Below, one piece after another: positions 52,037-60,073 of a stretch of 64,000 nt of DNA; position 1 is the stretch's first letter, and every line of letters starts with the position of its first letter. Origin of the DNA: Streptomyces sp. MMG1121 (GTDB lineage Bacteria; Actinomycetota; Actinomycetes; Streptomycetales; Streptomycetaceae); assembly GCF_001280015.1 (NCBI RefSeq), contig NZ_LGDV01000186.1, positions 132,653-196,652 of the forward strand, in the 5' to 3' direction. Both the position numbers and the translations under genes were made by a program. The notes under the pieces were generated by a model, which saw nothing but the letters and a program-made list of their open reading frames with translations, was not told the origin of the DNA and did not search any database.

Positions 52037-52061
52037 AACCGAACCGCTCCCGCGGCGGAGC

Positions 52062-52520
52062 TCACAGCGGGCCGCTGCGCCGCCGGATCGCGTACTGGTC
52101 CATCAGCTTGCCGCGGGTCGTCTCCAGACGGCCCGCGAGGATCTCGGCCACCGTCCGCACCAGCGACAGCCCGAGCAGCGGATCCTCCACGCACAGGGCG
52201 AGCGCCGCGGGCCCGTCGAACTGGTAGGCCCGCACGTTGCTGAAGGCGACCGCGCCGAAGTCCCACTCGTACGGCGGGAACAGCCACGACCAGCCGAGCA
52301 GGTCGCCCGCGCCGAGCGTGGCCACCGTCACCCGCTTCCGGGAGGTGACCTCCTGGTCCAGGTGCACCGCGCCCGAGCGGATCACCCAGAACCGGTCGGC
52401 GATGCCGCCCGCCTCGAAGATGCGGGTGTCCTCCGGGAAGGAGACCTCCTCGGCCAGTTCCATCAGGCGCTCGCGCTGTGCCTGGGGCAGGGCCGTGAGC
52501 AGTTTGATCGCTTTGGTCAT
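52062..52520 (-). CDS. Stand-alone cyclic-nucleotide-binding-domain protein
   Basis: 152 residues. A single Crp-type cNMP-binding domain (IFEAGGIADRFWVIRSGAVH, VATLGAGDLLGWSWLFPPYE, FDGPAALALCVEDPLLGL) with no HTH or other output domain. The phosphate-binding cassette is non-canonical (GDLLGWSWLFPPYEW), resembling proteins of the family that do not bind cAMP. It may act by protein contact. It lies 279 bases downstream of the FUSC gene on the same strand, with a strong hairpin between them. It is the third cNMP-binding-like protein in the window. Confidence 0.82.
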   Translation of the reverse strand: MTKAIKLLTALPQAQRERLMELAEEVSFPEDTRIFEAGGIADRFWVIRSGAVHLDQEVTSRKRVTVATLGAGDLLGWSWLFPPYEWDFGAVAFSNVRAYQFDGPAALALCVEDPLLGLSLVRTVAEILAGRLETTRGKLMDQYAIRRRSGPL

Positions 52521-52658
52521 GGCGCGGGGCTCCTCGCCGGCGGCGGTTCGGGTGCGTTCCGTAAGCCCATTTCAGCCGCTGCCGCCGTCCGGGGCACCTC
52601 GAAGGACACGGAACCGCGTGCCGGATCACCTGTCCGGTGGCGTGCGCGGGCAGCAGAA

Positions 52659-52692
52659 AGCCCTGGCTGGACGGGGGAGGCCAGCCAGGGCT
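52659..52692 (-). terminator. Strong terminator after the FUSC gene
   Basis: A perfect 12-bp stem, AGCCCTGGCTGG (52659-52670) with CCAGCCAGGGCT (52681-52692), has a 10-base loop and is followed on the minus strand by TTTCTGCTG. It lies 107 bases after the FUSC stop. Confidence 0.75.
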
Positions 52693-52799
52693 GCTTGCGG
52701 TGACGCGGGGAGGGAGGAAGGACGGTTCCGGTCCACTCCGGCATCACGTATGTATGAACGATAAACCATTTCGGGTACGGGAGTCCCCTCGGAAGGGGG

Positions 52800-55079
52800 T
52801 CACGTGACCTGTTTCACCTTTCCACCGGTGCCGGCACCGGCGTCCGGCCCGGGCAGGCCCAGCGGCCGGGCCAGACCCGAGACCGCCTCGTCCAGGCGCT
52901 GGAGATGGCGCAGCACCCGGTCGGTGACCCGGCCGTAGCGCGGGGTGCGCAGGGTGCCCGGCTCCAGCATCGAGGCGATGCTCGGGCCGGTCTCGATCGC
53001 GGCCGTGGAGCGCGGGTCGGCGACGTGCGCGGCGATCGTCCCGATGTTGTGCAGGATCCGCCCGCACGCCCCGCTCAGCCGGGGATCCGCCGCGATCGAC
53101 GGATGCGTCGGCAGCAGTTCGGCCGTGGCCGCGAGGGAACGCGCGTGATAGGCGCACGTCTCCAGCAGCGCCACCACGTACCGGGCGGTGTCCCGGCGCG
53201 AGCGCAGCGGGGTGATCGGATGGGTCAGCGGCTGGGTGGCCGCGCGCAGATCGGCCAGCGCCTGGTCCAGATCGCGCGCCTGCTCCACCAGATCGTCACC
53301 CGCCCCGCCGCTCAGCTGGTCGACGGCGCCCCGGGTGACATCGGCCAGCCGGTCCAGCACCGCGACGAGCAGCTCGTTGGTACGGCGGTCGGTGTGGATC
53401 GGCAGCACCACCGCCGCCGCGATCACCCCGCAGGCCGCGCCGAGCGCCGTCTCCTCCACCCGCAGCACCAGCACGGACAGGCTGTAGGTGTTCAGCAGCG
53501 TATACAGCAGCCCGAGCATCGCCGTGACGAAGAACGACATCAGCGTGTACGACAGGGGCGCCGTGTAGAACATCGCGAAGATGAAGACCAGCACCAGCGC
53601 GAACGCCGTCCACGTGTGCTGCCCGACCAGCCCGGCGAGCCCGATACCGGCCACCACGCCGAGCACCGTGCCCAGCAGCCGGCGGTAGCCCTTCACCAGG
53701 ATCTCGCCGGTGGACGCGGTGTTGATGAACACGATCCAGCAGGTCAGCACCGCCCAGTACCAGCGCTGGCTGGACAGCAGCTCGCCGCCGGCGATGGCCA
53801 GCGCGGAGCCGACGGCCACCTGGACCGCGGCCCGCGTCGTGGGACGGCTGAGACCGGTCGGCTCCGGCTCCTCGGCCTCGCTCTCCTCGCCCGCCTCGAT
53901 CGCGGCGTCCTCCGCGTCCAGCTCCTCCCGCGAGCGGATGGTCGCCGGGCTGTCGTCGGACTCGTCGTGCGCCCCGTCCAGCGCGAGCCTGAGTCCCAGC
54001 GCGGCCCGGGCGGCCTCGCCGAGGCCGCGGAAGACGTCCTGCACGGCCGGGGAGGCCTGGGGCAGGTTCTCCTCCTCGCGGTAGCCGAGCAGCCGGTTGC
54101 GCACCTGCGCGAGCGCCGTGCCCCGGGCCTCGCCGACCGGCCGCAGCATCAGCAGCCGCAGCGCGTCCAGGTCCCGGCGCAGCGCCTGCGTCGCCTCGTC
54201 CCGCACCGGCGGCGCCCCGCCCGAGGGCAGCAGGGCGCCCGGCAGATGCAGGGTCAGGGTGTCGGTCCGCTGGGCGCTGCGCGCGGTGAGCAGCAGCAGG
54301 CCGAGCCGCTCGGAGGCGATCTCGGCGTCGGCGATCCGGCGCTGCAGCAGCCGCGCCACCGTCGGGTCGGAGGTGCCGTCCTCCAGCCGCCCCTGGATCA
54401 TCAGCGCCGTCTCGTGCAGCCGGGCGGTGGCGGTGCGCAGGTCCTCCAGGACCTTGTCCACCTCGTCCGGCCCGGCGTCCAGCAACTCGGCCTGGGCGGC
54501 GATCAGCTGGGCGAGGCGCGCGCGGAAGGCCCGCCGCAGCCGGTCCAGGGTGCCCGCCGGGGTCTGCGGCAGCAGCACGAACCGGGCGAGCGCGCTGCAC
54601 GCGAACGCCACGCAGATGACCCCGTACAGCGCGGGCAGCGCGGAGGCGGTCGCGTGGACGAACAGCGAGAGGAAGTAGATCTGGAAGCCGATCAGCCCCA
54701 GTGCCGTACCGCGGTCGCCGAAGCGGCGGCTGTAGACCGCGCCGAAGATGAGGGCGACGAAGAACAGGTCGCCGACGACCACCCGCTGGTTCAGCAGCGC
54801 GCCCAGCGACACCGAGGCCAGCGCCACCGGCAGGCCGAGCGCGAGGGTGACGGCCTGCTGGAAGCGCTGGTTCTCCCGGATGGCGAAGGTCGACACCATC
54901 GCCGCCATAGCACCGGCGACGAGATGCGCCACCGGTACCCGCAGCGCGGCCAGGACGGCGAGGGCCAGGGCGATCGCGGTGACCGTGCGCAGTCCCGCGG
55001 TGAGCCGCAGCAGCCCGGGATCCGACGCCGCGAGCCGGTCCCGCATCCGTACCCGCCCCGACCGTCCCGCTGCCCTCAC
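52800..55079 (-). CDS. FUSC-family membrane protein (aromatic acid exporter-like)
   Basis: 759 residues. Two bundles of membrane helices (about 25-170 and 430-585; ALRVPVAHLVAGAMAAMVST, WYWAVLTCWIVFINTASTGE, SYTLMSFFVTAMLGLLYTLL) alternate with cytoplasmic helical domains. This is the FUSC/YccS/AaeB fold. KGYRRLLGTVLGVVAGIGLA is the conserved FUSC core. Proteins of this type export aromatic carboxylates or act on the envelope; the function here is unknown. An acidic run (EAGEESEAEEPEP) lies before the second bundle. GTG 55079 is the outer start; ATG 55046 (MRDRLAASDPG) is equally likely. Confidence 0.82.
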   Translation of the reverse strand: MRAAGRSGRVRMRDRLAASDPGLLRLTAGLRTVTAIALALAVLAALRVPVAHLVAGAMAAMVSTFAIRENQRFQQAVTLALGLPVALASVSLGALLNQRVVVGDLFFVALIFGAVYSRRFGDRGTALGLIGFQIYFLSLFVHATASALPALYGVICVAFACSALARFVLLPQTPAGTLDRLRRAFRARLAQLIAAQAELLDAGPDEVDKVLEDLRTATARLHETALMIQGRLEDGTSDPTVARLLQRRIADAEIASERLGLLLLTARSAQRTDTLTLHLPGALLPSGGAPPVRDEATQALRRDLDALRLLMLRPVGEARGTALAQVRNRLLGYREEENLPQASPAVQDVFRGLGEAARAALGLRLALDGAHDESDDSPATIRSREELDAEDAAIEAGEESEAEEPEPTGLSRPTTRAAVQVAVGSALAIAGGELLSSQRWYWAVLTCWIVFINTASTGEILVKGYRRLLGTVLGVVAGIGLAGLVGQHTWTAFALVLVFIFAMFYTAPLSYTLMSFFVTAMLGLLYTLLNTYSLSVLVLRVEETALGAACGVIAAAVVLPIHTDRRTNELLVAVLDRLADVTRGAVDQLSGGAGDDLVEQARDLDQALADLRAATQPLTHPITPLRSRRDTARYVVALLETCAYHARSLAATAELLPTHPSIAADPRLSGACGRILHNIGTIAAHVADPRSTAAIETGPSIASMLEPGTLRTPRYGRVTDRVLRHLQRLDEAVSGLARPLGLPGPDAGAGTGGKVKQVT

Positions 55080-55201
55080 GCCGCCGCGCTCTCTCCCGTG
55101 CCAGAAATCGATCTCCGTCCCAGCATCGCACGAGTGCGCGGATTACCTGCCCTCGGCCAGGGGGCGCGAGGGCGCGGACCGCGGCCGTCCCGGCGGAGCG
55201 C

Positions 55202-56575
55202 TCAGCTCTGCGCGGTCCCGCCCTCCACCCGGGCCCGCACCTGTTCCGGCGTCAGATACGAGTCCGTGTACTCGAAGTCCTTCAGCCGCGCGGGCCTGCG
55301 GGACTGGAACCCGGTGCGGACGAAGTCGTCACCGGCGACCGCGTTCAGCAGCCAGTTGGTCATCACCCGGGTCTTGGCCACGTTGGTGCGCAGCGCCGAC
55401 CAGTGGTAGCCACGGGCCACCGCCTGGGCGGCCACCCCGCGCAGCTCGAGGCCGAGCGGCTTGGACACGGCGTCCTTGCCGCCGAGGTCGACGACGAGGC
55501 CGAGATCCTTGTGCACATACGGCGTCAGCGGCTCGTCCCGCAGGGTCGCGATGACGTTGTCGGCGACCTTCTTGCCCTGGCGCATGGCGTGTTGCGCGGT
55601 GGGCGGGCAGACCGCGCCCGCCTCGTGCTTCGCCAGGTCGGGCACGGCGGCGGCGTCGCCGAGCGCGAAGACCCCGTCGTGACCGGGCACCGTCATCTCC
55701 GCGGTCACCGCCAGCCGGCCCCGCACCGTCTCCACACCGAGCGTGCCGATCAGCGGGCTCGCGACCACGCCGGCCGTCCAGATCAGCGTGTGCGTCGGCA
55801 CCACCCGGCCGTCGGTGAAGGTGACCTCCTCGGCGCCGGCCTTCTCGATCGACACCCCCAGCGACACGTCGATACCGCGCCGGCGCAGGATCTCCTGCGC
55901 GCTGCGGCCGAGTTTCTCGCCCAGCTCCGGCATGAGCCGGGGCGCGATGTCGATGAGGTGCCACTTGATCAGGCCGGGGTCCAGTCGCGGATAGCGCTGG
56001 ACGGCGGCGTGGGTGAGCCGTTGCAGACAGGCCGTGGTCTCGGTGCCGGCGTATCCGCCGCCGACCACCACGAACTGCAGCCGCGCGGCCCGCTCGGCCG
56101 GGTTGTCGCTCGCGTCGGCGAGGTCGAGCTGGGTGATGACGTGGTCGCGGATGTAGGCGGCCTCGGCGAGGGTCTTCATCCCGAAGGCGTGCTCGACCAG
56201 CCCCGGGATGTCGAAGGTGCGGGTCACGCTGCCCGGGGCCAGCACGATGTAGTCGTACGGCTCCTCGACGTCCTGGTCGGTGAGGGTGCGCACGACGCAC
56301 ACCTTGGCCTTCAGGTCCACACCGATCGCGCCGCCCGGCAGGATCCGGGTGCGGTACCTCTTGCTGCGGCGCAGACTGACGGCGATCGACTGCGGGGTGA
56401 GCACCCCCGAGGCGACCTGGGGCAGCAGCGGCAGATAGAGCTGATAGGAGTACGGCGTCACCAGGGTGACGTCGGCCTCGTCCGGGGCGAGTTTCCGCTC
56501 CAGGCGGCGGACGCACTCGACTCCGGCGAAGCCTGCGCCGACCACCAGGATCCTGGGTCGTGTCACGGTGTTCAT
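55202..56575 (-). CDS. ndh: Type II NADH dehydrogenase (NDH-2)
   Basis: 457 residues. Non-proton-pumping NADH:quinone oxidoreductase at the inner face of the membrane. FAD motif ILVVGAGFAGVECVRRLE at the N-terminus, NADH motif FVVVGGGYAGTETTACLQ near the middle, and VFALGDAAAVPD and CPPTAQHAMRQGKKVADNV contacting FAD and quinone. The length is normal. ATG 56575 is preceded by AAAGGG. The 244 bases upstream, to the acyl-CoA ligase stop, contain no gene. Expression is probably independent. Confidence 0.93.
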   Translation of the reverse strand: MNTVTRPRILVVGAGFAGVECVRRLERKLAPDEADVTLVTPYSYQLYLPLLPQVASGVLTPQSIAVSLRRSKRYRTRILPGGAIGVDLKAKVCVVRTLTDQDVEEPYDYIVLAPGSVTRTFDIPGLVEHAFGMKTLAEAAYIRDHVITQLDLADASDNPAERAARLQFVVVGGGYAGTETTACLQRLTHAAVQRYPRLDPGLIKWHLIDIAPRLMPELGEKLGRSAQEILRRRGIDVSLGVSIEKAGAEEVTFTDGRVVPTHTLIWTAGVVASPLIGTLGVETVRGRLAVTAEMTVPGHDGVFALGDAAAVPDLAKHEAGAVCPPTAQHAMRQGKKVADNVIATLRDEPLTPYVHKDLGLVVDLGGKDAVSKPLGLELRGVAAQAVARGYHWSALRTNVAKTRVMTNWLLNAVAGDDFVRTGFQSRRPARLKDFEYTDSYLTPEQVRARVEGGTAQS

Positions 56576-56819
56576 CCCTTTCTGCGGCTCCAGGCGGTCC
56601 GACTCGACGCCGTTCGCGTGCCCTGGATCGCCTGCGCACCACCTTCGATCCCACCGTGACCCGGGCCGGTGCGCCAGCCGGGTGCGGCAGGCAGACGAAC
56701 GCGTGGCCACCAGCATGCACCCGCCGGCGGCCGCACGAGCGGTTGTCGCACGGATACCCGATGACCGGCCGCCGATGCCGGGTCCGGCCGTGTCCGCCCA
56801 GCGGAACCCGGGGGTCCGT

Positions 56820-58718
56820 TCAGCGGAACACGTCGTCCGGCTCGTCCCAGTCCGCCGGCTCCCGTACCCCCCGGCCGGTCCGGGACCGCGCCTGGTACAT
56901 CGCGTCGATCTCGGCGGCGTAGTGGCGCACGACGGCGTCCCGGCGCAGTTTCATCGACGGTGTGAGCAGACCGCCCGTCGCGGCGAACGGCTCCGGCAGG
57001 ACGCGGTGGACCCGGATGGACTCCGCACGCGAGACGGCACTGTTGGCGGAGGCCACGGCCCGCGCGATCTCCTCCCGCAGCGCGTTCTCCTCGCGGCTCT
57101 CCCGGCCGGGGGTGTCGCCCGGCAGCGCCAGGGTGCCCCGCCAGTGCGCGAGGAACTCCGGGTCCAGCGTGATCAGGGCGCCGACGCAGGGCCGGTCGTC
57201 GCCGAGCACGACGGCCTGGTGGACCAGCGGGTGCATACGCAGCCGCTGCTCCAGCGGGGCGGGGGCGACGCTCTTGCCGCCGCTGGTGACGATGATGTCC
57301 TTCTTGCGTCCCGTGATCGTCAGATAGCCCTCGCAGTCCAGCCGCCCGATGTCCCCGGTGGCCAGCCAGCCGCCGCGCAGCGCGGCCCGGGTCGCCGCCT
57401 CGTCGCCGACGTAGCCCTGGAACACCGACGGACCGCGCACCAGGATCTCCCCGTCGTCGGCCACCAGGACGTCCGTGCCGGGCAGCGGGCGGCCCACGGT
57501 CCCTGACTTCGCCCGGCCGAGCGGCTGCATGGTGATCCCGCCGGAGCACTCGGTGAGTCCGTAGCCGTCGTTGACGAGGACGCCGATCCCCTCGTAGAAC
57601 AGGGTCAGTTCGCGGCTGAGCGAGGAGCCGCCGGAGGTGCCGCGCACCACCCGGCCGCCGAGCGCCGCGCGCAGTCTGCGGTACACCGTCCGCTCGTACA
57701 GGGCGTGTTGCAGCCGCAGATCGAACCCGGGGCCCGGCCCGGTGCCCAGCCGCCGGCGCTCCTCGGCCACGGCGAAGTCCCGCGCGGTCTGCGCCGCCCG
57801 CTCGAACAGGGCGCCGCGGCCCGTCTGTTCGGCCGTCCGCAGGAAGTTCTTGTAGAGCTTCTCGAACACCGACGGCACGCCGTACAGATACGTCGGTCGG
57901 AACGTGCCGAGCGCCGACGCCAGCGCGGCCTCGGACAGCTCCGGCTCGTGCGCCATCAGCGCCCCGCCGCGGACACACGTGATCATGATCATCATGCCGT
58001 ACACATGGGAGAACGGCAGGAAGGCCAGCACCGACGGCTGCTCACCCGGGGGCGCCGCGGTGTGCGCCCAGCCGGCCAGCAGGGTGTCGCAGGGGTAGGC
58101 GAGACCGCGGTGGCTCAGCGCGCAGCCCTGGGGACGGCCGGAGGTGCCGGAGGTGTAGACGACGGCCGCCGTGGCGTCCGGCAGCACGATCCGGCGCAGC
58201 GACTCCACGGTGGTGTACGGCACCACCGTGCCCCGCCGGGCGAGGTCGGTCAGCGCGCCCGCGTCCAGCTGCCAGACGTGGCGCAGCCGCGGCAATCCGG
58301 CGCACACCGTGCCGACGGTCATGGCGCCCTGCTCGTCCTCCACGACCACGGCCACACAGCCGGCGTCCCGCAGGATCCACTCGACCTGGTCGCGCGAGGA
58401 GGACGGATGGACCGGCACCACCTCCGCGCCCACGGACCACAGCGCATGGGCGAGGACGGTCCACTCGTAGCGGGTGCGGGCCATCACGGCCACCCGGTGG
58501 CCGGGCGAGATCCCGGCGGCGACCAGCCCCTTGGCCAGGTCGACCACCGCGTCGCGCAGTTCGGCCGCCGTCAGCTCCTGCCAGCCGCCGGCGGCGGAGG
58601 CGGCGCGGTGGGCGAGGAGCGGCAGCGCGGGGCTGCGTTCCGCGATCTCGAAGACGCTGTCGGCGAGGCCGCCGGTGAGCGGCCGGGTTGCGGCGGGAGC
58701 GGAAGCGACGTCGGGCAT
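56820..58718 (-). CDS. Long-chain fatty acyl-CoA/AMP ligase (FadD15-like)
   Basis: 632 residues of the ANL adenylating superfamily. P-loop VYTSGTSGRPQGCALSHRGL, motif VNDGYGLTECSGGITMQ, hinge ATGDIGRLDCEGYLTITGRK and the C-terminal lysine region TPSMKLRRDAVVRHY are complete. It resembles mycobacterial FadD15 and long-chain acyl-CoA synthetases of about 600 residues. It activates fatty acids with ATP and CoA. ATG 58718 follows AGGAG by six bases. It is followed by the ndh gene on the same strand. Confidence 0.92.
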   Translation of the reverse strand: MPDVASAPAATRPLTGGLADSVFEIAERSPALPLLAHRAASAAGGWQELTAAELRDAVVDLAKGLVAAGISPGHRVAVMARTRYEWTVLAHALWSVGAEVVPVHPSSSRDQVEWILRDAGCVAVVVEDEQGAMTVGTVCAGLPRLRHVWQLDAGALTDLARRGTVVPYTTVESLRRIVLPDATAAVVYTSGTSGRPQGCALSHRGLAYPCDTLLAGWAHTAAPPGEQPSVLAFLPFSHVYGMMIMITCVRGGALMAHEPELSEAALASALGTFRPTYLYGVPSVFEKLYKNFLRTAEQTGRGALFERAAQTARDFAVAEERRRLGTGPGPGFDLRLQHALYERTVYRRLRAALGGRVVRGTSGGSSLSRELTLFYEGIGVLVNDGYGLTECSGGITMQPLGRAKSGTVGRPLPGTDVLVADDGEILVRGPSVFQGYVGDEAATRAALRGGWLATGDIGRLDCEGYLTITGRKKDIIVTSGGKSVAPAPLEQRLRMHPLVHQAVVLGDDRPCVGALITLDPEFLAHWRGTLALPGDTPGRESREENALREEIARAVASANSAVSRAESIRVHRVLPEPFAATGGLLTPSMKLRRDAVVRHYAAEIDAMYQARSRTGRGVREPADWDEPDDVFR

Positions 58719-58892
58719 GCGCTGCTCCTGGATGCACGGAGGGTCACACCGCCGATCGGCTCTGTGGTCGGCGGTGCTCGAATGTAGCCGAGGTGAGCGC
58801 GTTCGGGGCGGGGAACGGGGAAGTCGTGATCGGCCCATGACCCGGCCGTGTCTCTTCTTGCCGCGAAGCGTCCTGAACCGGCGCCGGACCGC

Positions 58893-59981
58893 TCAGCTCT
58901 GGGTGTGCCGCACGCACTCGGTGACGACCTCCTGCAGACTGCCGGTGCGCTCCAGCACCCCGCGCTGCTCGCGCGCCCCCGTACCCCGGCGCAGCAACTC
59001 GCCGAGGGCCTCCTCGACCAGGGGCGCGTCCCCGCTGTCGGCGAGCGCCTGCTCGGTGTGCTCCAGCAGCGCGCGCACCACCTCGGGCGCCGGCCTGGGC
59101 CGCATCGTCACGGGGTCGAGCAGCTCCTGGTCCAGGCCGGAGCGGGCGGCGTGCCAGGCGGCCAGCCGGAGCAGGCTCACGCTGTGGCCGGCCGGCGGCC
59201 GGCCCGCCCGCCAGTCCCGCGCGGCCGTCTCCACCAGGGCACGCGCCAGCGTGGCGACGAGAACCGTGGTCTCCGCACGCAGACACACGTCCGCCACCCG
59301 TATCTCCACCGTCGGGTACTTCACCGACAGACGTGCGTCGAAGTACACCATCCCCGCGTCCAGGATGACCCCGCTGGCCAGCATGTCCGTCACCTGCTCG
59401 TGGTAGCGCCCGGGCGAGCCGAACAGCTCGGTCGGCCCCGCCGACGGACAGCGCCCCCACAACCGGCTGCGGAAGCTGACGTAACCGGTGTCCCGGCCCT
59501 GCCAGTACGGTGAGTTGGCGCTGAGCGCGCACAGCACCGGCAGCCACGGCCGCAGCCGGTCGAGGACGGCGACTCCCTCCTCGTCGGACTCCACCGCCAC
59601 ATGCGCGTGACAGCCGCACACGAGCTGGTCCTGGGTGGCGATCCCGTACTGCCCGGCCATCCACCGGTAGCGCTCGGCCTCCGTGAGCGCGGGGGTGACC
59701 GGCAGCGGGCAGGTGGCCAGCGCGGCGACCGCGCCGCCGACCTCGCCGGCGAGCCGGGCCGCTTCCTTGCGGGAGCGCACGATCTCGGCGCCGAGGTCCG
59801 CCATGTCCGTGTGCGGACGTGTGGCGAGTTCCAGCATCTGCCCGAACAGCTCCGACTGGAACAGGTCCTGCCCGGGATCGTCCTGGACGGCCCGGGTGAG
59901 GAGGGCGGCCGCCAGTGCCTTCGGCTCACCGCTGTCCGGATCGACCAGAAGGAGTTCCTCCTCCACACCGACAGTGCGCAC
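58893..59981 (-). CDS. Carboxylate-amine ligase, GCS2/YbdK family
   Basis: 362 residues. VGVEEELLLVDPDSGEPKAL at the N-terminus, QDQLVCGCHAHVAV, CALSANSPYWQGRDTGYVSF and TVEIRVADVCL are the signature of the weak glutamate-cysteine ligase (YbdK) family. Streptomyces makes mycothiol rather than glutathione, so the physiological substrate is probably another gamma-glutamyl acceptor; not known. GTG 59981 is the start (VRTVGVEEE). It lies after glgB on the same strand, separated by a hairpin. Confidence 0.88.
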   Translation of the reverse strand: MRTVGVEEELLLVDPDSGEPKALAAALLTRAVQDDPGQDLFQSELFGQMLELATRPHTDMADLGAEIVRSRKEAARLAGEVGGAVAALATCPLPVTPALTEAERYRWMAGQYGIATQDQLVCGCHAHVAVESDEEGVAVLDRLRPWLPVLCALSANSPYWQGRDTGYVSFRSRLWGRCPSAGPTELFGSPGRYHEQVTDMLASGVILDAGMVYFDARLSVKYPTVEIRVADVCLRAETTVLVATLARALVETAARDWRAGRPPAGHSVSLLRLAAWHAARSGLDQELLDPVTMRPRPAPEVVRALLEHTEQALADSGDAPLVEEALGELLRRGTGAREQRGVLERTGSLQEVVTECVRHTQS

Positions 59982-60002
59982 GTGGGGCCGCCCTTCTGTT
60001 CA

Positions 60003-60056
60003 GACCGCGAGGGGCAGACGAAAGTCTGTACGACCCTGACTGTCCCCTCGGCGGTC
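60003..60056 (-). terminator. Hairpin after glgB
   Basis: Arms GACCGCGAGGGG (60003-60014) and CCCCTCGGCGGTC (60044-60056) pair with one bulge. Between them CAGAC (60015-60019) and GTCTG (60024-60028) form a second small hairpin. It lies 18 bases past the glgB stop and would end the treS-pep2-glgB transcript. Confidence 0.6.
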
Positions 60057-60073
60057 CGCCGACACCTTCGGGT

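Noticed and set aside
52517..52747. Small minus-strand frame (76 codons) overlapping the strong hairpin, as a leader peptide/attenuator
   Set aside because: No ribosome site, no run of regulatory codons, and the hairpin is placed as a normal terminator of the FUSC gene.
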